DNA of 64,000 nucleotides from the NCBI RefSeq assembly GCF_001761385.1, contig NZ_CP017476.1, positions 2,717,501 through 2,781,500 of the forward strand, read 5' to 3'. This document shows positions 1-8,001 of this stretch, piece by piece. The first letter of the stretch is position 1. Each line of letters starts with the position of its first letter. Origin of the DNA: Hydrogenophaga crassostreae (lineage in GTDB: Bacteria; Pseudomonadota; Gammaproteobacteria; Burkholderiales; Burkholderiaceae_C). Made by a program: the position numbers and the translations under genes. Under the pieces are notes generated by a model. It was given only the letters and a program-made list of their open reading frames with translations. It was not told the origin of the DNA and ran no database searches.

Positions 1-1
1 G

Positions 2-91
2 GCCAACATCAATGATGGCTATGCCGGCAGCGCACCCGATATCGGGGCACTCGAAGCCGGGGCACCGCTGCCTGTCTACGGCCCCCGCTGA
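2..91 (+). CDS. C-terminal end of a beta-helix/DIGALE-type secreted protein (partial)
   Basis: Only the last 29 residues and the TGA stop (89-91) are in the window; the rest lies upstream. The tail reads SAPDIGALEAG, which matches the DIGAxE signature found near the end of right-handed parallel beta-helix proteins (choice-of-anchor or polysaccharide-lyase-like surface proteins). No enzymatic activity can be assigned from so short a piece. A perfect 11-bp inverted repeat follows 16 nt after the stop and may terminate this transcript. The family call is by motif only. Confidence 0.5.
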   Translation, partial: ANINDGYAGSAPDIGALEAGAPLPVYGPR

Positions 92-107
92 TCCGGGCAA
101 AAGGCAA

Positions 108-143
108 AACCCACAGGGCGGAAGCAAACCACCCCTGTGGGTT
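108..143. terminator. Inverted repeat between convergent genes, possible bidirectional terminator
   Basis: Arms 108-118 and 133-143 are perfect complements over 11 bp (AACCCACAGGG / CCCTGTGGGTT) with a 14-nt loop. The repeat lies between a plus-strand stop at 91 and a minus-strand stop at 206, where a shared terminator is expected. No T-run follows on either strand, so Rho-independent action is uncertain. Confidence 0.5.
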
Positions 144-205
144 CTGGAGGTGAGAGAAAAGTCCTTTCAGGCCGCCAAGTCATGGCCTGAAGGTGGTCCT
201 GGCCA

Positions 206-958
206 TCAGGAGCAGTTGGGTGGCAATTGAAGCAAAAGATCCACCAGATCTTGCGGTGCACTCACCATCGGATCATGTCCGGTCGCCATCTCCAACACCC
301 GCCAGCCCGGCTCGCTGCGAACCCGTTTGCGTGCCGCATCAATTGTGGCCAACGGCGGCTTGTTGCAATCGATAAAGGTGCGCGGCAGCGCAGCCACCCG
401 GGCGGCATCGAAATGCAGTGGTTGCTGGTACAGCCGAAAAGGCTGCGGTGTTTGACGGCGGTTGACCCAGTCGCGATCAGCGCCCGACAGGCCAAACACG
501 CTGGCGTCTGGCGGCGGAAAGCTCAGTCCCCCGCTGGCCTTCGATTCTTCGATGCGCTTTTGCACGGTCTCAGGCGTGTGTGGCGTGCTCCAGCTGTCGC
601 CTGGGTCGGGAATGCCTGCGTCGAGGTAAACCAGTTGATTCAACAGGCCGGGACTGCGCTGCTGCAACCGGTCGGCCACGCAGGTGATCAGGTTGCCTGC
701 ATAGCTGTGGCCCACCAGAATCACATCGTTCAGTTCCTCGGCATCGATCAAACCGATCACGTCTTGAATGTGGGTATCGATGCCCACAGCAGGGCTCAAC
801 AAATGGGCACGCTCGCCGACGCCGGTGAGTGTGACCGCGTGGGCCACGTGGCCAGCCTGGCGCAACAGCGGCAATACCCTCGCCCAACACCATGCGCCAT
901 GCCACGAGCCGTGTACCAACACGAAGGCGGGTTTTGGGATTTCGGTGGGTGTGTTCAC
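206..958 (-). CDS. Alpha/beta-fold hydrolase (EstC/hydroxynitrile-lyase-like esterase)
   Basis: A 250-residue single-domain alpha/beta hydrolase. It has the oxyanion-region motif LVHGSWHGAWCW (about 14-25), the nucleophile elbow GHSYAG with Ser85, and a C-terminal GHDPM motif with the likely catalytic His228. Length and motifs fit the plant-esterase/hydroxynitrile-lyase-like clade that many proteobacteria carry as salicylate-esterase or EstC-type carboxylesterases. I chose the GTG start at 958 because GGAG sits 7 nt upstream and the coding sequence matches the family from there; an open frame extends upstream to 1060 without homology. The protein is cytoplasmic by sequence, with no signal peptide. 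The substrate is unknown. It is transcribed divergently from the GDSL autotransporter. Confidence 0.8.
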   Translation of the reverse strand: MNTPTEIPKPAFVLVHGSWHGAWCWARVLPLLRQAGHVAHAVTLTGVGERAHLLSPAVGIDTHIQDVIGLIDAEELNDVILVGHSYAGNLITCVADRLQQRSPGLLNQLVYLDAGIPDPGDSWSTPHTPETVQKRIEESKASGGLSFPPPDASVFGLSGADRDWVNRRQTPQPFRLYQQPLHFDAARVAALPRTFIDCNKPPLATIDAARKRVRSEPGWRVLEMATGHDPMVSAPQDLVDLLLQLPPNCS

Positions 959-1255
959 GGGCAATCTCCTCGGCAATATGGGTTTCTGCTGATGGTCAAA
1001 GTTTTCGGCCAAAAATCCGCTTGATTCTTGCACGCCAGTGGCCCCGAGGCGTCGAGCCACAGCAGCCCACAGTCAAGCCGCCATTTTTTAAACCCCACCG
1101 CCTTTCACCCCAAGACTCTGGCTGGCCCCCCATCTGACCGGTTGATCGACAGCCTGAGCAAAGCCAAAGTGTTCACACGCGACCTCTTCGGCAACGACTG
1201 AGTCAACGGGGCCGCACTCCACGAATCCACACTCACTCCATTTTTCTCGAGCAAA

Positions 1256-3112
1256 GTGCTCCCTGCCCCTGGTCCAAACTGCGCCCCTTTAGGAACTTCG
1301 TTGAGCTCAAGCGCCTTCTTCTCATTGACCGCTATTGCCACAGCCGCGCTGCTCACCGGGTGCGCCAGCAGTGGTTCGTCCACACCAACGGTGAGCAATC
1401 CCTACAGCGCAACCGGCAGCAGCACATTGGGAGAAGTCCAGGTGAACACAATGCGGGTGTTTGGCGACAGTTATTCAGACCCCGACTACACCAGCTATCT
1501 CGGCTCCATCAACTGGTCAGAGCAATTGCAGGCCAGTGGACTGGTGTCTGAGAACCTGAACTACGCCATCGCCGGGGCTCGAGCCAGCAGCGGTGAGGTG
1601 CGGTCTTTTGATCAACAAATCGACACGGCATTGAGTGGCACAGCCATTGCCGATGGGGATCTCACGGTCGTTTATCTCGGCCACAACGACATCGGTCGCA
1701 CAGGCAGTCCTGACAATCTGGTCAACTCATCCGCAGACTACCTGACGGGCATCAACGAACTCATCGCAGCAGGCGCAGCAGACGAAAACCGACGGATTTT
1801 CGTCACCCAAATCCACGACTGGAGCCGCAACCCGGGTGTGGCCGACAGCACGGCAAGCCAGGTGACAACGTGGAATACGATGATTGCCGGCATCGCCAAT
1901 ACCCATAAAAACGTCATCGCAGTGGACATGTACACGGCATTCGAGCGCATTTTTACAACCCCCGAGACCTATGGGTTTGCCAACGTGACCACGGCCGACT
2001 CAAGCCGCTCCAGCATCGACGCCCTGTACACCGACAGCACCCATTTCGGCAGCCTCGGTCAGAAAGTCATCACCCGCGTCTACCAACACTACCTCACCCG
2101 CGGATGGGACTGGGCCAACAGCGTCAGCGCTGGCACCGATTCGGCGGCTCAACTCAATGCAGACATCGATGACGGCACCCTGGTGTTGAGCAGCTCGTTT
2201 GGAAACACAACGGGACAATCGCTTCAATACGGTTTCCGACTGCTGCCAATGGGTGTCAAGGATACGAATGCGCTCAGCCAATCCTCGGCGCAGACCAGCC
2301 AGGTGTTTCGTCCGTTCAGCGAGCAAACCGCATTTTCACAATCAACCCCCTCGGGGCTGGCTCTGGATTTCGGCCTGGGCACATCGGATAAGCCAGGCGA
2401 TGCCCGGATCGGTGTGGCACTGTTGCAATACCAGCAAGCCACAGACCTGACATCCGCTCAAGAGCACCAGTCTCGCCAATACACATCCAGCGCCCTGTCC
2501 GCCTACTTGCACCAGCCCTTGGCCGGCGGGATGTTCAGCGCCCAGGTTTCCCACCTGAAGCTGGATTTCACCAACCAGTCCCAAGACGACCTCGTCAATC
2601 TGAATTTGACCAACGAGAACACCGGTGACACGTGGTCGATGGTCAACAAGTTGCGCTATCCCATGCGCAGTGGTGGTCTCAGCATCACCCCTTGGGTTTC
2701 GCTGACCGGACAGACCCACAACCTGGATGCCGCCCAGTTTTCTTCGCTCTACACCTCCGACGTGAAGTACAGTTCGTCGCGCATGAATGAACTGCTCTCC
2801 GGCTTGGGAGTTGACATCCAGTCCAGTCCCATCTTTCTCGATAGGGGCGCCAAAGTTCAGTTCGGTGGCAGCTTGAACCACATATCCAGCCTTTACCGTG
2901 ACGCCATCACCGTGTCCATGGAAGAGTCGAACACGGCGGGCTTCGTGCAGAGCGAGGTTTTCCAGTCAGAGAAAATCAACGCCACGCTGCTGAGCCTGCA
3001 AGCGAATGTCCTTTTGAACAAGCAGGTTCGAATCAGCGCAACGTATGGCGCCAAATTGCAGGATGTCAAAGACACGTCCAGCCTCGCAGTCCTGGCCCAC
3101 TTCAGCTACTGA
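1256..3112 (+). CDS. GDSL/SGNH esterase autotransporter, possibly lipidated
   Basis: A 618-residue protein. The SGNH hydrolase passenger has block I GDSYSD (Ser72 nucleophile), block III GHND (Asn144) and block V DSTHFG (Asp260, His263). The C-terminal part, about 330-618, is rich in alternating aromatic/polar strands and ends in HFSY, as expected for an autotransporter beta-barrel. The family (EstA/EstP-like) displays esterase or lipase activity at the cell surface. The N-terminus is odd: a hydrophobic stretch ends in LLTGCASS, a good lipobox, but no Lys or Arg precedes it. The start is ambiguous. GTG 1256 has no Shine-Dalgarno, whereas TTG 1301 has AGGA 6 nt upstream and would begin 21 residues before the lipobox Cys. 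Monocistronic; ends convergently with the gene at 3189. Confidence 0.85.
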   Translation: MLPAPGPNCAPLGTSLSSSAFFSLTAIATAALLTGCASSGSSTPTVSNPYSATGSSTLGEVQVNTMRVFGDSYSDPDYTSYLGSINWSEQLQASGLVSENLNYAIAGARASSGEVRSFDQQIDTALSGTAIADGDLTVVYLGHNDIGRTGSPDNLVNSSADYLTGINELIAAGAADENRRIFVTQIHDWSRNPGVADSTASQVTTWNTMIAGIANTHKNVIAVDMYTAFERIFTTPETYGFANVTTADSSRSSIDALYTDSTHFGSLGQKVITRVYQHYLTRGWDWANSVSAGTDSAAQLNADIDDGTLVLSSSFGNTTGQSLQYGFRLLPMGVKDTNALSQSSAQTSQVFRPFSEQTAFSQSTPSGLALDFGLGTSDKPGDARIGVALLQYQQATDLTSAQEHQSRQYTSSALSAYLHQPLAGGMFSAQVSHLKLDFTNQSQDDLVNLNLTNENTGDTWSMVNKLRYPMRSGGLSITPWVSLTGQTHNLDAAQFSSLYTSDVKYSSSRMNELLSGLGVDIQSSPIFLDRGAKVQFGGSLNHISSLYRDAITVSMEESNTAGFVQSEVFQSEKINATLLSLQANVLLNKQVRISATYGAKLQDVKDTSSLAVLAHFSY

Positions 3113-3188
3113 TCATCTGGCGCCGGGCCGATCCATGAAGACTCTCTATGTGGCTGGTCGCGAAGAAACTCATTCCTTGCAAGCAACC

Positions 3189-3842
3189 TCACCCCTGAGC
3201 CAAGCCAAACAAGAAAATCAACGGTACGGGTGCCGCTGCCAGCAGAATGGCCGCAAGGAAGCCGGGCAAGTGGAAAAGTCCGCTCATACCGGCGCACAGC
3301 GCGATTCCGCCACCGCCACCGACAAGTGAGTTGCCAGGCAAATTGAGGAGCGCCATCAACCCCAAATGGCGATGACGCAGCAAGAACGGAACAATGCGGC
3401 GAGGCGCACCATCAACCAGCAATGCCAGGCGCGCATTGGCATCGAGTGGCGCCAATCGCAGCACCAGCCGCTGCGCCCGTAGGAACCCACATGCGGCCAA
3501 TGCCGAGGCAATCGAAAGCGCAGGGACCAGCCTGCCGACCATAAAAGCAAGCAGCAGTGCAATGACCATGCCTGCATACACAAGCAGCGCTACCCTCGCG
3601 CCCAAGACCATCAACAGGGCGAAGCCCACCTCTGCCCCTGGAACAAACGGTACCGCCGAGGCAAAAACAAACACGAGCATGGCGATCAAGATCAACCTGT
3701 GAACCATCGGCTCATTGCCAGGCCGGACATCGATAGCGGCAAATTCAAAAAGGTGCTGCCCGATCAGCCAACCCCCTGATAGCAGCGTCAGGTACATGGC
3801 GATCACAAAGGCCCATCGCCACCGCTTCACAAGCGTCTGCAC
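3189..3842 (-). CDS. Multi-pass inner-membrane protein, VTT/DedA-superfamily-like
   Basis: A 217-residue hydrophobic protein with about five or six membrane segments (roughly 11-30, 49-67, 70-105, 110-125, 160-180, 190-215). The re-entrant-type motif FVPGAEVGFALLMVLG and the later glycine-rich NLPGNSLVGGGGGIA resemble SNARE-associated (VTT/DedA, TVP38) proteins, which act in lipid or solute transport. The assignment is by pattern only. The GTG start at 3842 is supported by GAGGGA a few nt upstream. The gene overlaps the 3' end of the upstream secreted-protein gene by 16 nt, so the two are probably one transcriptional and functional unit. Confidence 0.6.
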   Translation of the reverse strand: MQTLVKRWRWAFVIAMYLTLLSGGWLIGQHLFEFAAIDVRPGNEPMVHRLILIAMLVFVFASAVPFVPGAEVGFALLMVLGARVALLVYAGMVIALLLAFMVGRLVPALSIASALAACGFLRAQRLVLRLAPLDANARLALLVDGAPRRIVPFLLRHRHLGLMALLNLPGNSLVGGGGGIALCAGMSGLFHLPGFLAAILLAAAPVPLIFLFGLAQG

Positions 3843-4351
3843 TGAGTTCCCTCATCCGAATTTTTTGCGACCGGAAATGTCGGGACCCCTTGTGGCGTAG
3901 CCGATGGGGTCAATACTCCGACAAAAGCCAGTTTGCGTTTGACGTCTCCATACCAGCGTTGCTGAGTCCAATTGATCTGAACGTTGATCTGATCGCCAAC
4001 AACCCGCCCTGAGTAATCGAACTGCCCTCCATCTGCGCTCGGCAGGCTGCCTTGAAACTGGATGCTGTCGCCCACCCTGCGGGTCCAATAGGCACCCGGT
4101 TGATAACCACAGGCCAGGCAATTCGAGGACCAGAACTGCCCGGTAGCGAAATGCAACTCGTCGTCCAGATCCCGCTTGTCTTCTGGGCCGATCTTGCCAA
4201 CGAAACTCATACCGTCGAGCGGCCCTCGACCGATCGGCGCTGAGGTCGCGAACTTGTCCGACTCGTCGAAACTCTGCGCCAGCGCAGGGTTTGCCAAGAC
4301 CGCGAGCGCCAGTGCCATACCAACCTCGAGGTGACGCCATTCAATAGCCAT
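3827..4351 (-). CDS. Conserved secreted protein of unknown function
   Basis: 174 residues from the ATG at 4351, chosen because GGAGG lies 5 nt upstream. A Sec signal peptide is clear: a hydrophobic core around residues 11-25 and a likely cleavage after NPALA-Q (26). The mature part contains DELHFATGQFWSSNCLACG, with a CxxC pair at Cys78/Cys81, and a Trp-rich beta-strand segment INWTQQRWYGDVKR. A third Cys is near the C-terminus (171). The layout resembles a widespread family of small secreted beta-rich proteins of unknown role; I do not recognise a named domain. Periplasmic or extracellular location is inferred. It overlaps the membrane protein downstream by 16 nt, suggesting a partnership. 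Confidence 0.65.
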   Translation of the reverse strand: MAIEWRHLEVGMALALAVLANPALAQSFDESDKFATSAPIGRGPLDGMSFVGKIGPEDKRDLDDELHFATGQFWSSNCLACGYQPGAYWTRRVGDSIQFQGSLPSADGGQFDYSGRVVGDQINVQINWTQQRWYGDVKRKLAFVGVLTPSATPQGVPTFPVAKNSDEGTQCRRL

Positions 4352-4613
4352 GGAAGCCTCCAAGCTTTGTCATCGTCCATCCAGCATACCCACTCTGCGC
4401 CACTTCGGCTCTTTTTGATGCGGTCTGCTGGGTCGGTCGGCCTTAGGGCCGCCTGAACTGAGAACGCACAACACGCCTCTTGACAGGCCCATGGATGCAT
4501 CTAGCCTCAAAGGGCAATTCCGCACTTGCGCGGGAGCCAATAGCCCGGAGATCCCTTTTCTCCTGGCGTTCGAGTTGGGCTGCGGGCCCATCGCGCAACC
4601 TTTGCTCGTCAAC

Positions 4614-5195
4614 TCAGGCGTTTCGACGTTTTGCCACTATCGAAAGCTCAACCGCCTCGGGAGCCCGAAGGGCCTTGCTGTAGTAGCCAGAGGGATCGAA
4701 ACAGCAAACCCGCTTCTTGCCGCAAGCCAGCATCTCGCAGGCATCAGCGATTCGCTTGGCGCGGGTCTTCGCTTGCTTGGCCGAAACGATCCAGTGAATC
4801 CAGTCAACTCGCGCGATGGTCGTCGTACCCATCCATACCGTTTGAGCCTCTGGAGCCGCCGCCAGAGCCTTCTGAAAGTCTGGCGGCATGTCAGGCTCGG
4901 GCTCCTTGTCCACAGGACTCAGCTCAAGCGCAACGGTATCCCCCTCCTCAAGGCCAATGGCTTCTTGCAACGCCCTGCTGATCGGGAGCCAATGGCTCAA
5001 ATAACCATCGGGTTCAAGCGTCACCTGAACAGGATGACCGTTGATCGAACCTTCAACGGTCGTCCTTCCTCGCCTTGGAAGTTTTTCACTCACATGCTTT
5101 GGCAAAAGGACGAATGCCCAAGGTGAAGCGCTGTCAGGTGTTGCCGGGCAAAGCAGTTTTGCCTGGAATCGGGATACTTTTTCGGCTTGGGTCAT
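4614..5195 (-). CDS. DUF1905/YdeI-OmdA-family protein
   Basis: 193 residues. The N-terminal half (about 8-92) fits DUF1905, with the WAFVLLP strand and a DGYLSHWLPIS segment. The C-terminal half (about 103-190) fits the bacteriocin-protection YdeI/OmpD-associated (OmdA) domain, with the ADACEMLACGKK helix. The biochemical function of the family is not established; E. coli YdeI has been linked to resistance to polymyxin-type peptides. Start supported by GGAGA 7 nt upstream. It is the most downstream of three co-directional small genes (DUF1801, GyrI-like, this one). Cytoplasmic by sequence. Confidence 0.75.
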   Translation of the reverse strand: MTQAEKVSRFQAKLLCPATPDSASPWAFVLLPKHVSEKLPRRGRTTVEGSINGHPVQVTLEPDGYLSHWLPISRALQEAIGLEEGDTVALELSPVDKEPEPDMPPDFQKALAAAPEAQTVWMGTTTIARVDWIHWIVSAKQAKTRAKRIADACEMLACGKKRVCCFDPSGYYSKALRAPEAVELSIVAKRRNA

Positions 5196-5344
5196 AACAA
5201 AGTCTCCGGGCTACGCGCGCAGCGTTCGAGCAGGCAAGGCGACGCCAGTGAAACGCCATCCAGGCAAAGCCGGTGGTCATGCCGCATCACTAACAGCAAG
5301 GTACCAGGCCCAGAGCACAGAGGGAAGAAGCTGTTCCATGGCCA

Positions 5345-5953
5345 TCAGTTCATGGGTTGGCGAATGATTGTCTTCCAGTTGGCAGGTGCGGCGCGCCTTA
5401 TATCGCTGAGGTAGATCTCGTGGTGTTTCCCGGCGACGCTCGCTCGGGCCTGAATGAATCTGTGAACCTTTTCGACAGTGGGGCCCTCTTCGCTGAAGGG
5501 CCCAACATGAAGCACCTGTGCACACAGCCCCTCTTCAAACATCTCAATCCTCAATTTGCTCAAGGCCGGCAGCGCCTTCTTTCGTTTCACTTCAGCCATG
5601 GCCGCCTGGATGGTTTCCAGACCAACAAAGTCGGGCTGCATGATCATCAGGGTCCATTTCCACTGGGTCCGGTCATTGGCGGTGAATGCCGACATATCCT
5701 CAGCCCACCACAGGCCTTCGAGAGGCATGACGGCATAGTCCCTCGCTTCAGGTCCCTTCTGCACCATGAACTTCGCCGTGTACGAAACTGCAAACAGGGC
5801 CTCCACCGCCTGGGCATAGCCTTGCGAGGTATTGGGATCACCCTCCCCGTCAACCATCAGGAACCAAAATGCGGGCACATCCACCTGAACCACCTCTTTG
5901 GCCGATGGTGCATACAGGTGCTTCAGCTCCTTTTTTAGATCAATTTTCTGCAC
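5345..5953 (-). CDS. GyrI-like small-molecule-binding domain protein
   Basis: 202 residues beginning with KIDLKKELKHLY, the usual opening of a stand-alone GyrI-like family that lacks a DNA-binding domain. Later landmarks are VDGEGDPN (about 35), the aromatic GLWWAEDM (about 80) and HVGPFSEEGPT (about 150), all typical of SHV-fold GyrI-like proteins that bind hydrophobic ligands or drugs. GTG start at 5953 with GGAGGG just upstream. Relatives are thought to sequester or hydrolyse toxic small molecules; the ligand here is unknown. Co-directional with DUF1801 (70 nt upstream) and DUF1905 (150 nt downstream). Confidence 0.8.
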   Translation of the reverse strand: MQKIDLKKELKHLYAPSAKEVVQVDVPAFWFLMVDGEGDPNTSQGYAQAVEALFAVSYTAKFMVQKGPEARDYAVMPLEGLWWAEDMSAFTANDRTQWKWTLMIMQPDFVGLETIQAAMAEVKRKKALPALSKLRIEMFEEGLCAQVLHVGPFSEEGPTVEKVHRFIQARASVAGKHHEIYLSDIRRAAPANWKTIIRQPMN

Positions 5954-6023
5954 AAACCCTCCACAGATGGCGGTGCCTCAAGTTGGTTCAGTGACGATGG
6001 TGAAGACACCATGCGGGTAGCGG

Positions 6024-6383
6024 TCAGCCCCCCTTTGCGGCCTCCAGAGCCAGCGCAAGGTACTGCGCCAGGTGCTTGTGCTCGAGATCGGCTATGGATC
6101 TCAGCTTGACGTGGCGGCGGCCCTTTCCCGCCCCTTCGAGGTGTCCAAGCTCATCGGCGATACCCGCTCCACTGTTGAACTCGACGGACACGTGGGCTTT
6201 GTAAGCAAACACGCCCGTAAACTGAATGCCCGACGCAAACAGGATGCCACCGTATTTGACTTCCTCCGACGCATCCTTGAAGCTCTTGCGGACCAGGGCT
6301 CGAACCGCCTCCACGATCTGGTAACTCTCTTCACTCACAAAGCGAATGTCTTGCATGAGCGTTTCAACGGATTGTTTTGCCAT
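6024..6383 (-). CDS. DUF1801 domain protein
   Basis: 119 residues from the ATG at 6383. An open frame extends to 6467, but homology begins at MAKQSVETL. Motifs: ALVRKSFKDASEEVKYGG and GVFAYKAHVSVEFNSG, the conserved core of DUF1801 (YdhG-like) proteins, small alpha/beta folds of uncertain function. No clear Shine-Dalgarno precedes the ATG, so the start is inferred from family length. It heads the minus-strand trio with GyrI-like and DUF1905 proteins, classes that are often found near each other and have been loosely tied to stress or drug tolerance. Confidence 0.75.
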   Translation of the reverse strand: MAKQSVETLMQDIRFVSEESYQIVEAVRALVRKSFKDASEEVKYGGILFASGIQFTGVFAYKAHVSVEFNSGAGIADELGHLEGAGKGRRHVKLRSIADLEHKHLAQYLALALEAAKGG

Positions 6384-6524
6384 ATTGAAATCGGGTTGAT
6401 CTGATCCATCGAAGTTGTCCAAGAAGCTGCTGTACAAATGACAGGGCCGGGTTGTCGGGTAGAGCAAATCGTTCGGTGACGCATGCCCATGAAAGCAAAC
6501 CTCAGTCCAGCAGCCTGACCCAGC

Positions 6525-6818
6525 TCATTGCCCGTTTTGGCAATCTGAAAAAACGACTTGCCCTATCTGGCGAGGCGTTTCGCTTTTCCTCGAAATATAG
6601 ACCCTGTCCAGGATGATCTTGATCTCGGCGGCTGTCAGCTTGCCGCTTGCATTTTTGGCCACTCGGGTGTCTTCCCTGGCCTTGCCACGGTCTCTCTCCA
6701 TGGCAGTCGAGACGCTATGAAATGATTGCATCTTGCAATCCGGTGCAGCCTGGTCCGCAAGAGCCAAACCGCAGGTCAGGGTGGTGAATGCAAATGCAAA
6801 AGCGGTCTGTATTTTCAT
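6525..6818 (-). CDS. Small exported protein of unknown function
   Basis: 97 residues from the ATG at 6818, which has AAGGA 6 nt upstream. A signal peptide is evident: MKIQT, then a hydrophobic stretch ending LTCGLALA with cleavage before DQAAP. The mature chain of about 76 residues is charged, carries two cysteines (the DCKM and SDCQNGQ segments) that could form one disulphide, and has no recognisable domain. Periplasmic location is inferred. Position between unrelated genes gives no clue to its role. Confidence 0.6.
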   Translation of the reverse strand: MKIQTAFAFAFTTLTCGLALADQAAPDCKMQSFHSVSTAMERDRGKAREDTRVAKNASGKLTAAEIKIILDRVYISRKSETPRQIGQVVFSDCQNGQ

Positions 6819-6913
6819 AGTGTGTCCTTTGATTCGGTGTCTCGAAGGTCGAGAACAACCGTGGTTGCAAACCCCGGAAACCCGGCAAATCACGCCTGTC
6901 GACTTCAGCACTT

Positions 6914-7288
6914 TCAGAGTTCTTCCCGTGCCTCAATCATCAGACTTCGGATACGCGAGCCCTTCACTTTCACCACCGCCCTGACCCTCAGCGCCTGCTC
7001 GGCCTCCAGGCGCACGCGATGGTGGTAATCCAGCCCGTCGGTCTGGCCAGGGCTGTGGCTGGGAAAGCGCCGATTCCATTGGCGCTGGCCGTCGAACTCT
7101 ACGGTCAGTTCATGCCAGGGCTCCGTTTTTGCACCTTCCGACGGCACGTCGACCACCAGGGTTACATCCACGTCAAACACCCGGGCCCGAGAGAGCAATC
7201 CAGGAATGTTCAGCACGGCCACGGAGGCGCTGCCGACGTCGGTTTGCCAGTGTTCAGGCTGGATGGTCGGGCTGTCGGGAACGGGCAT
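6914..7288 (-). CDS. Hypothetical protein
   Basis: 124 residues, no signal peptide or membrane segment. The middle is beta-rich, with VAVLNIPGLLSRARVFDVD and a histidine pair in GLDYHHRVRLEAE, followed by RVRAVVKVKGSRIRSLMIEA. I do not recognise a family. The ATG at 7288 lacks a strong ribosome site. It follows the DUF2721 gene by 32 nt on the same strand and is probably co-transcribed with it. Codon pattern and absence of internal stops support a real gene. Confidence 0.5.
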   Translation of the reverse strand: MPVPDSPTIQPEHWQTDVGSASVAVLNIPGLLSRARVFDVDVTLVVDVPSEGAKTEPWHELTVEFDGQRQWNRRFPSHSPGQTDGLDYHHRVRLEAEQALRVRAVVKVKGSRIRSLMIEAREEL

Positions 7289-7320
7289 GTGGCTGTGAGG
7301 CGAATGTCGGGTCGAGGGGA

Positions 7321-7791
7321 CTATCGTGCGCTTTGTGGGCCGCGCTTGGCGGGTCCGGAAATGCGGATGGATTGGGTGGCCATGTGCACTTCGCGCAGGA
7401 AGTAGCCCAGCCCGATCACCATGGCGCCGGTGGCGACTGTGAACAGCAGGCCAATGACCCAGCCAAGATCAAGCTGCAGCAGGACTTGCAGGAAAAGCGA
7501 GGCGATAACGGTACAGACCAGCAGCGCGGCGAAAGTGCAGGCGGTGATCGCCGCGCTGGCCAGATAGCGGCGGTGTTCCAGGCTACCGAGTTCATGGTTC
7601 TGGCTGTCGTTGAGCTTGGGACCACCGGGCTGGCCCAGTTCGGCCAGACGGCGACCGCGGTCGATAATGCGCGCCAGGCGCCCAGCCATCACGTTGAGCA
7701 GACCTGCAATGCCTGTCAGTAGAAAAGCAGGCGCCAGAGCAAGCTGAATGGCGTGACCGACGTCGCCTAGGTTGACCACTGCGTTGAACAT
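7321..7791 (-). CDS. DUF2721 family membrane protein
   Basis: 156 residues from the ATG at 7791, chosen for GGAG 4 nt upstream; the open frame runs on to 7920 without homology. The start MFNAVVNLGDVGHAIQLALAP and the segment GLLNVMAGRLARIIDRGR are hallmarks of DUF2721. Three hydrophobic spans are visible (about 12-30, 75-100, 105-130). Function is unknown. The protein is likely an inner-membrane component. It precedes the hypothetical gene at 6914-7288 by 32 nt. Confidence 0.8.
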   Translation of the reverse strand: MFNAVVNLGDVGHAIQLALAPAFLLTGIAGLLNVMAGRLARIIDRGRRLAELGQPGGPKLNDSQNHELGSLEHRRYLASAAITACTFAALLVCTVIASLFLQVLLQLDLGWVIGLLFTVATGAMVIGLGYFLREVHMATQSIRISGPAKRGPQSAR

Positions 7792-7927
7792 GAAACTCCG
7801 GAATCTGGCTATCAAAACAGCGTCGGCAACATGCCTGCGCCCTGGAATGGCCCAACCCGGTCTGAGCGCCTTCGCAAGAAGTACACACCGACAAGGCATG
7901 GCGCAAATGTAGCAAAGCACCGTCCAG

Positions 7928-7954
7928 AAAAAAGGGGTGCCGAAGCACCCCTTT
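7928..7954 (-). terminator. Strong intrinsic terminator for the hemerythrin gene
   Basis: On the minus strand a perfect 10-bp stem (AAAGGGGTGC / GCACCCCTTT) closes a TTCG tetraloop and is followed by further T residues. It lies 48 nt downstream of the hemerythrin stop codon at 8002 and separates that gene from the DUF2721 unit. Confidence 0.9.
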
Positions 7955-8001
7955 ACTCTACGCTGGTCAAACCATGCATCGATCTGGCGAAATGAACCCT
8001 C

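Noticed and set aside
1028..1201. Open frame upstream of the GDSL gene and in the same frame
   Set aside because: Ser/Pro-rich, no homology or ribosome site, and a TGA at 1199-1201 separates it from the GDSL gene.
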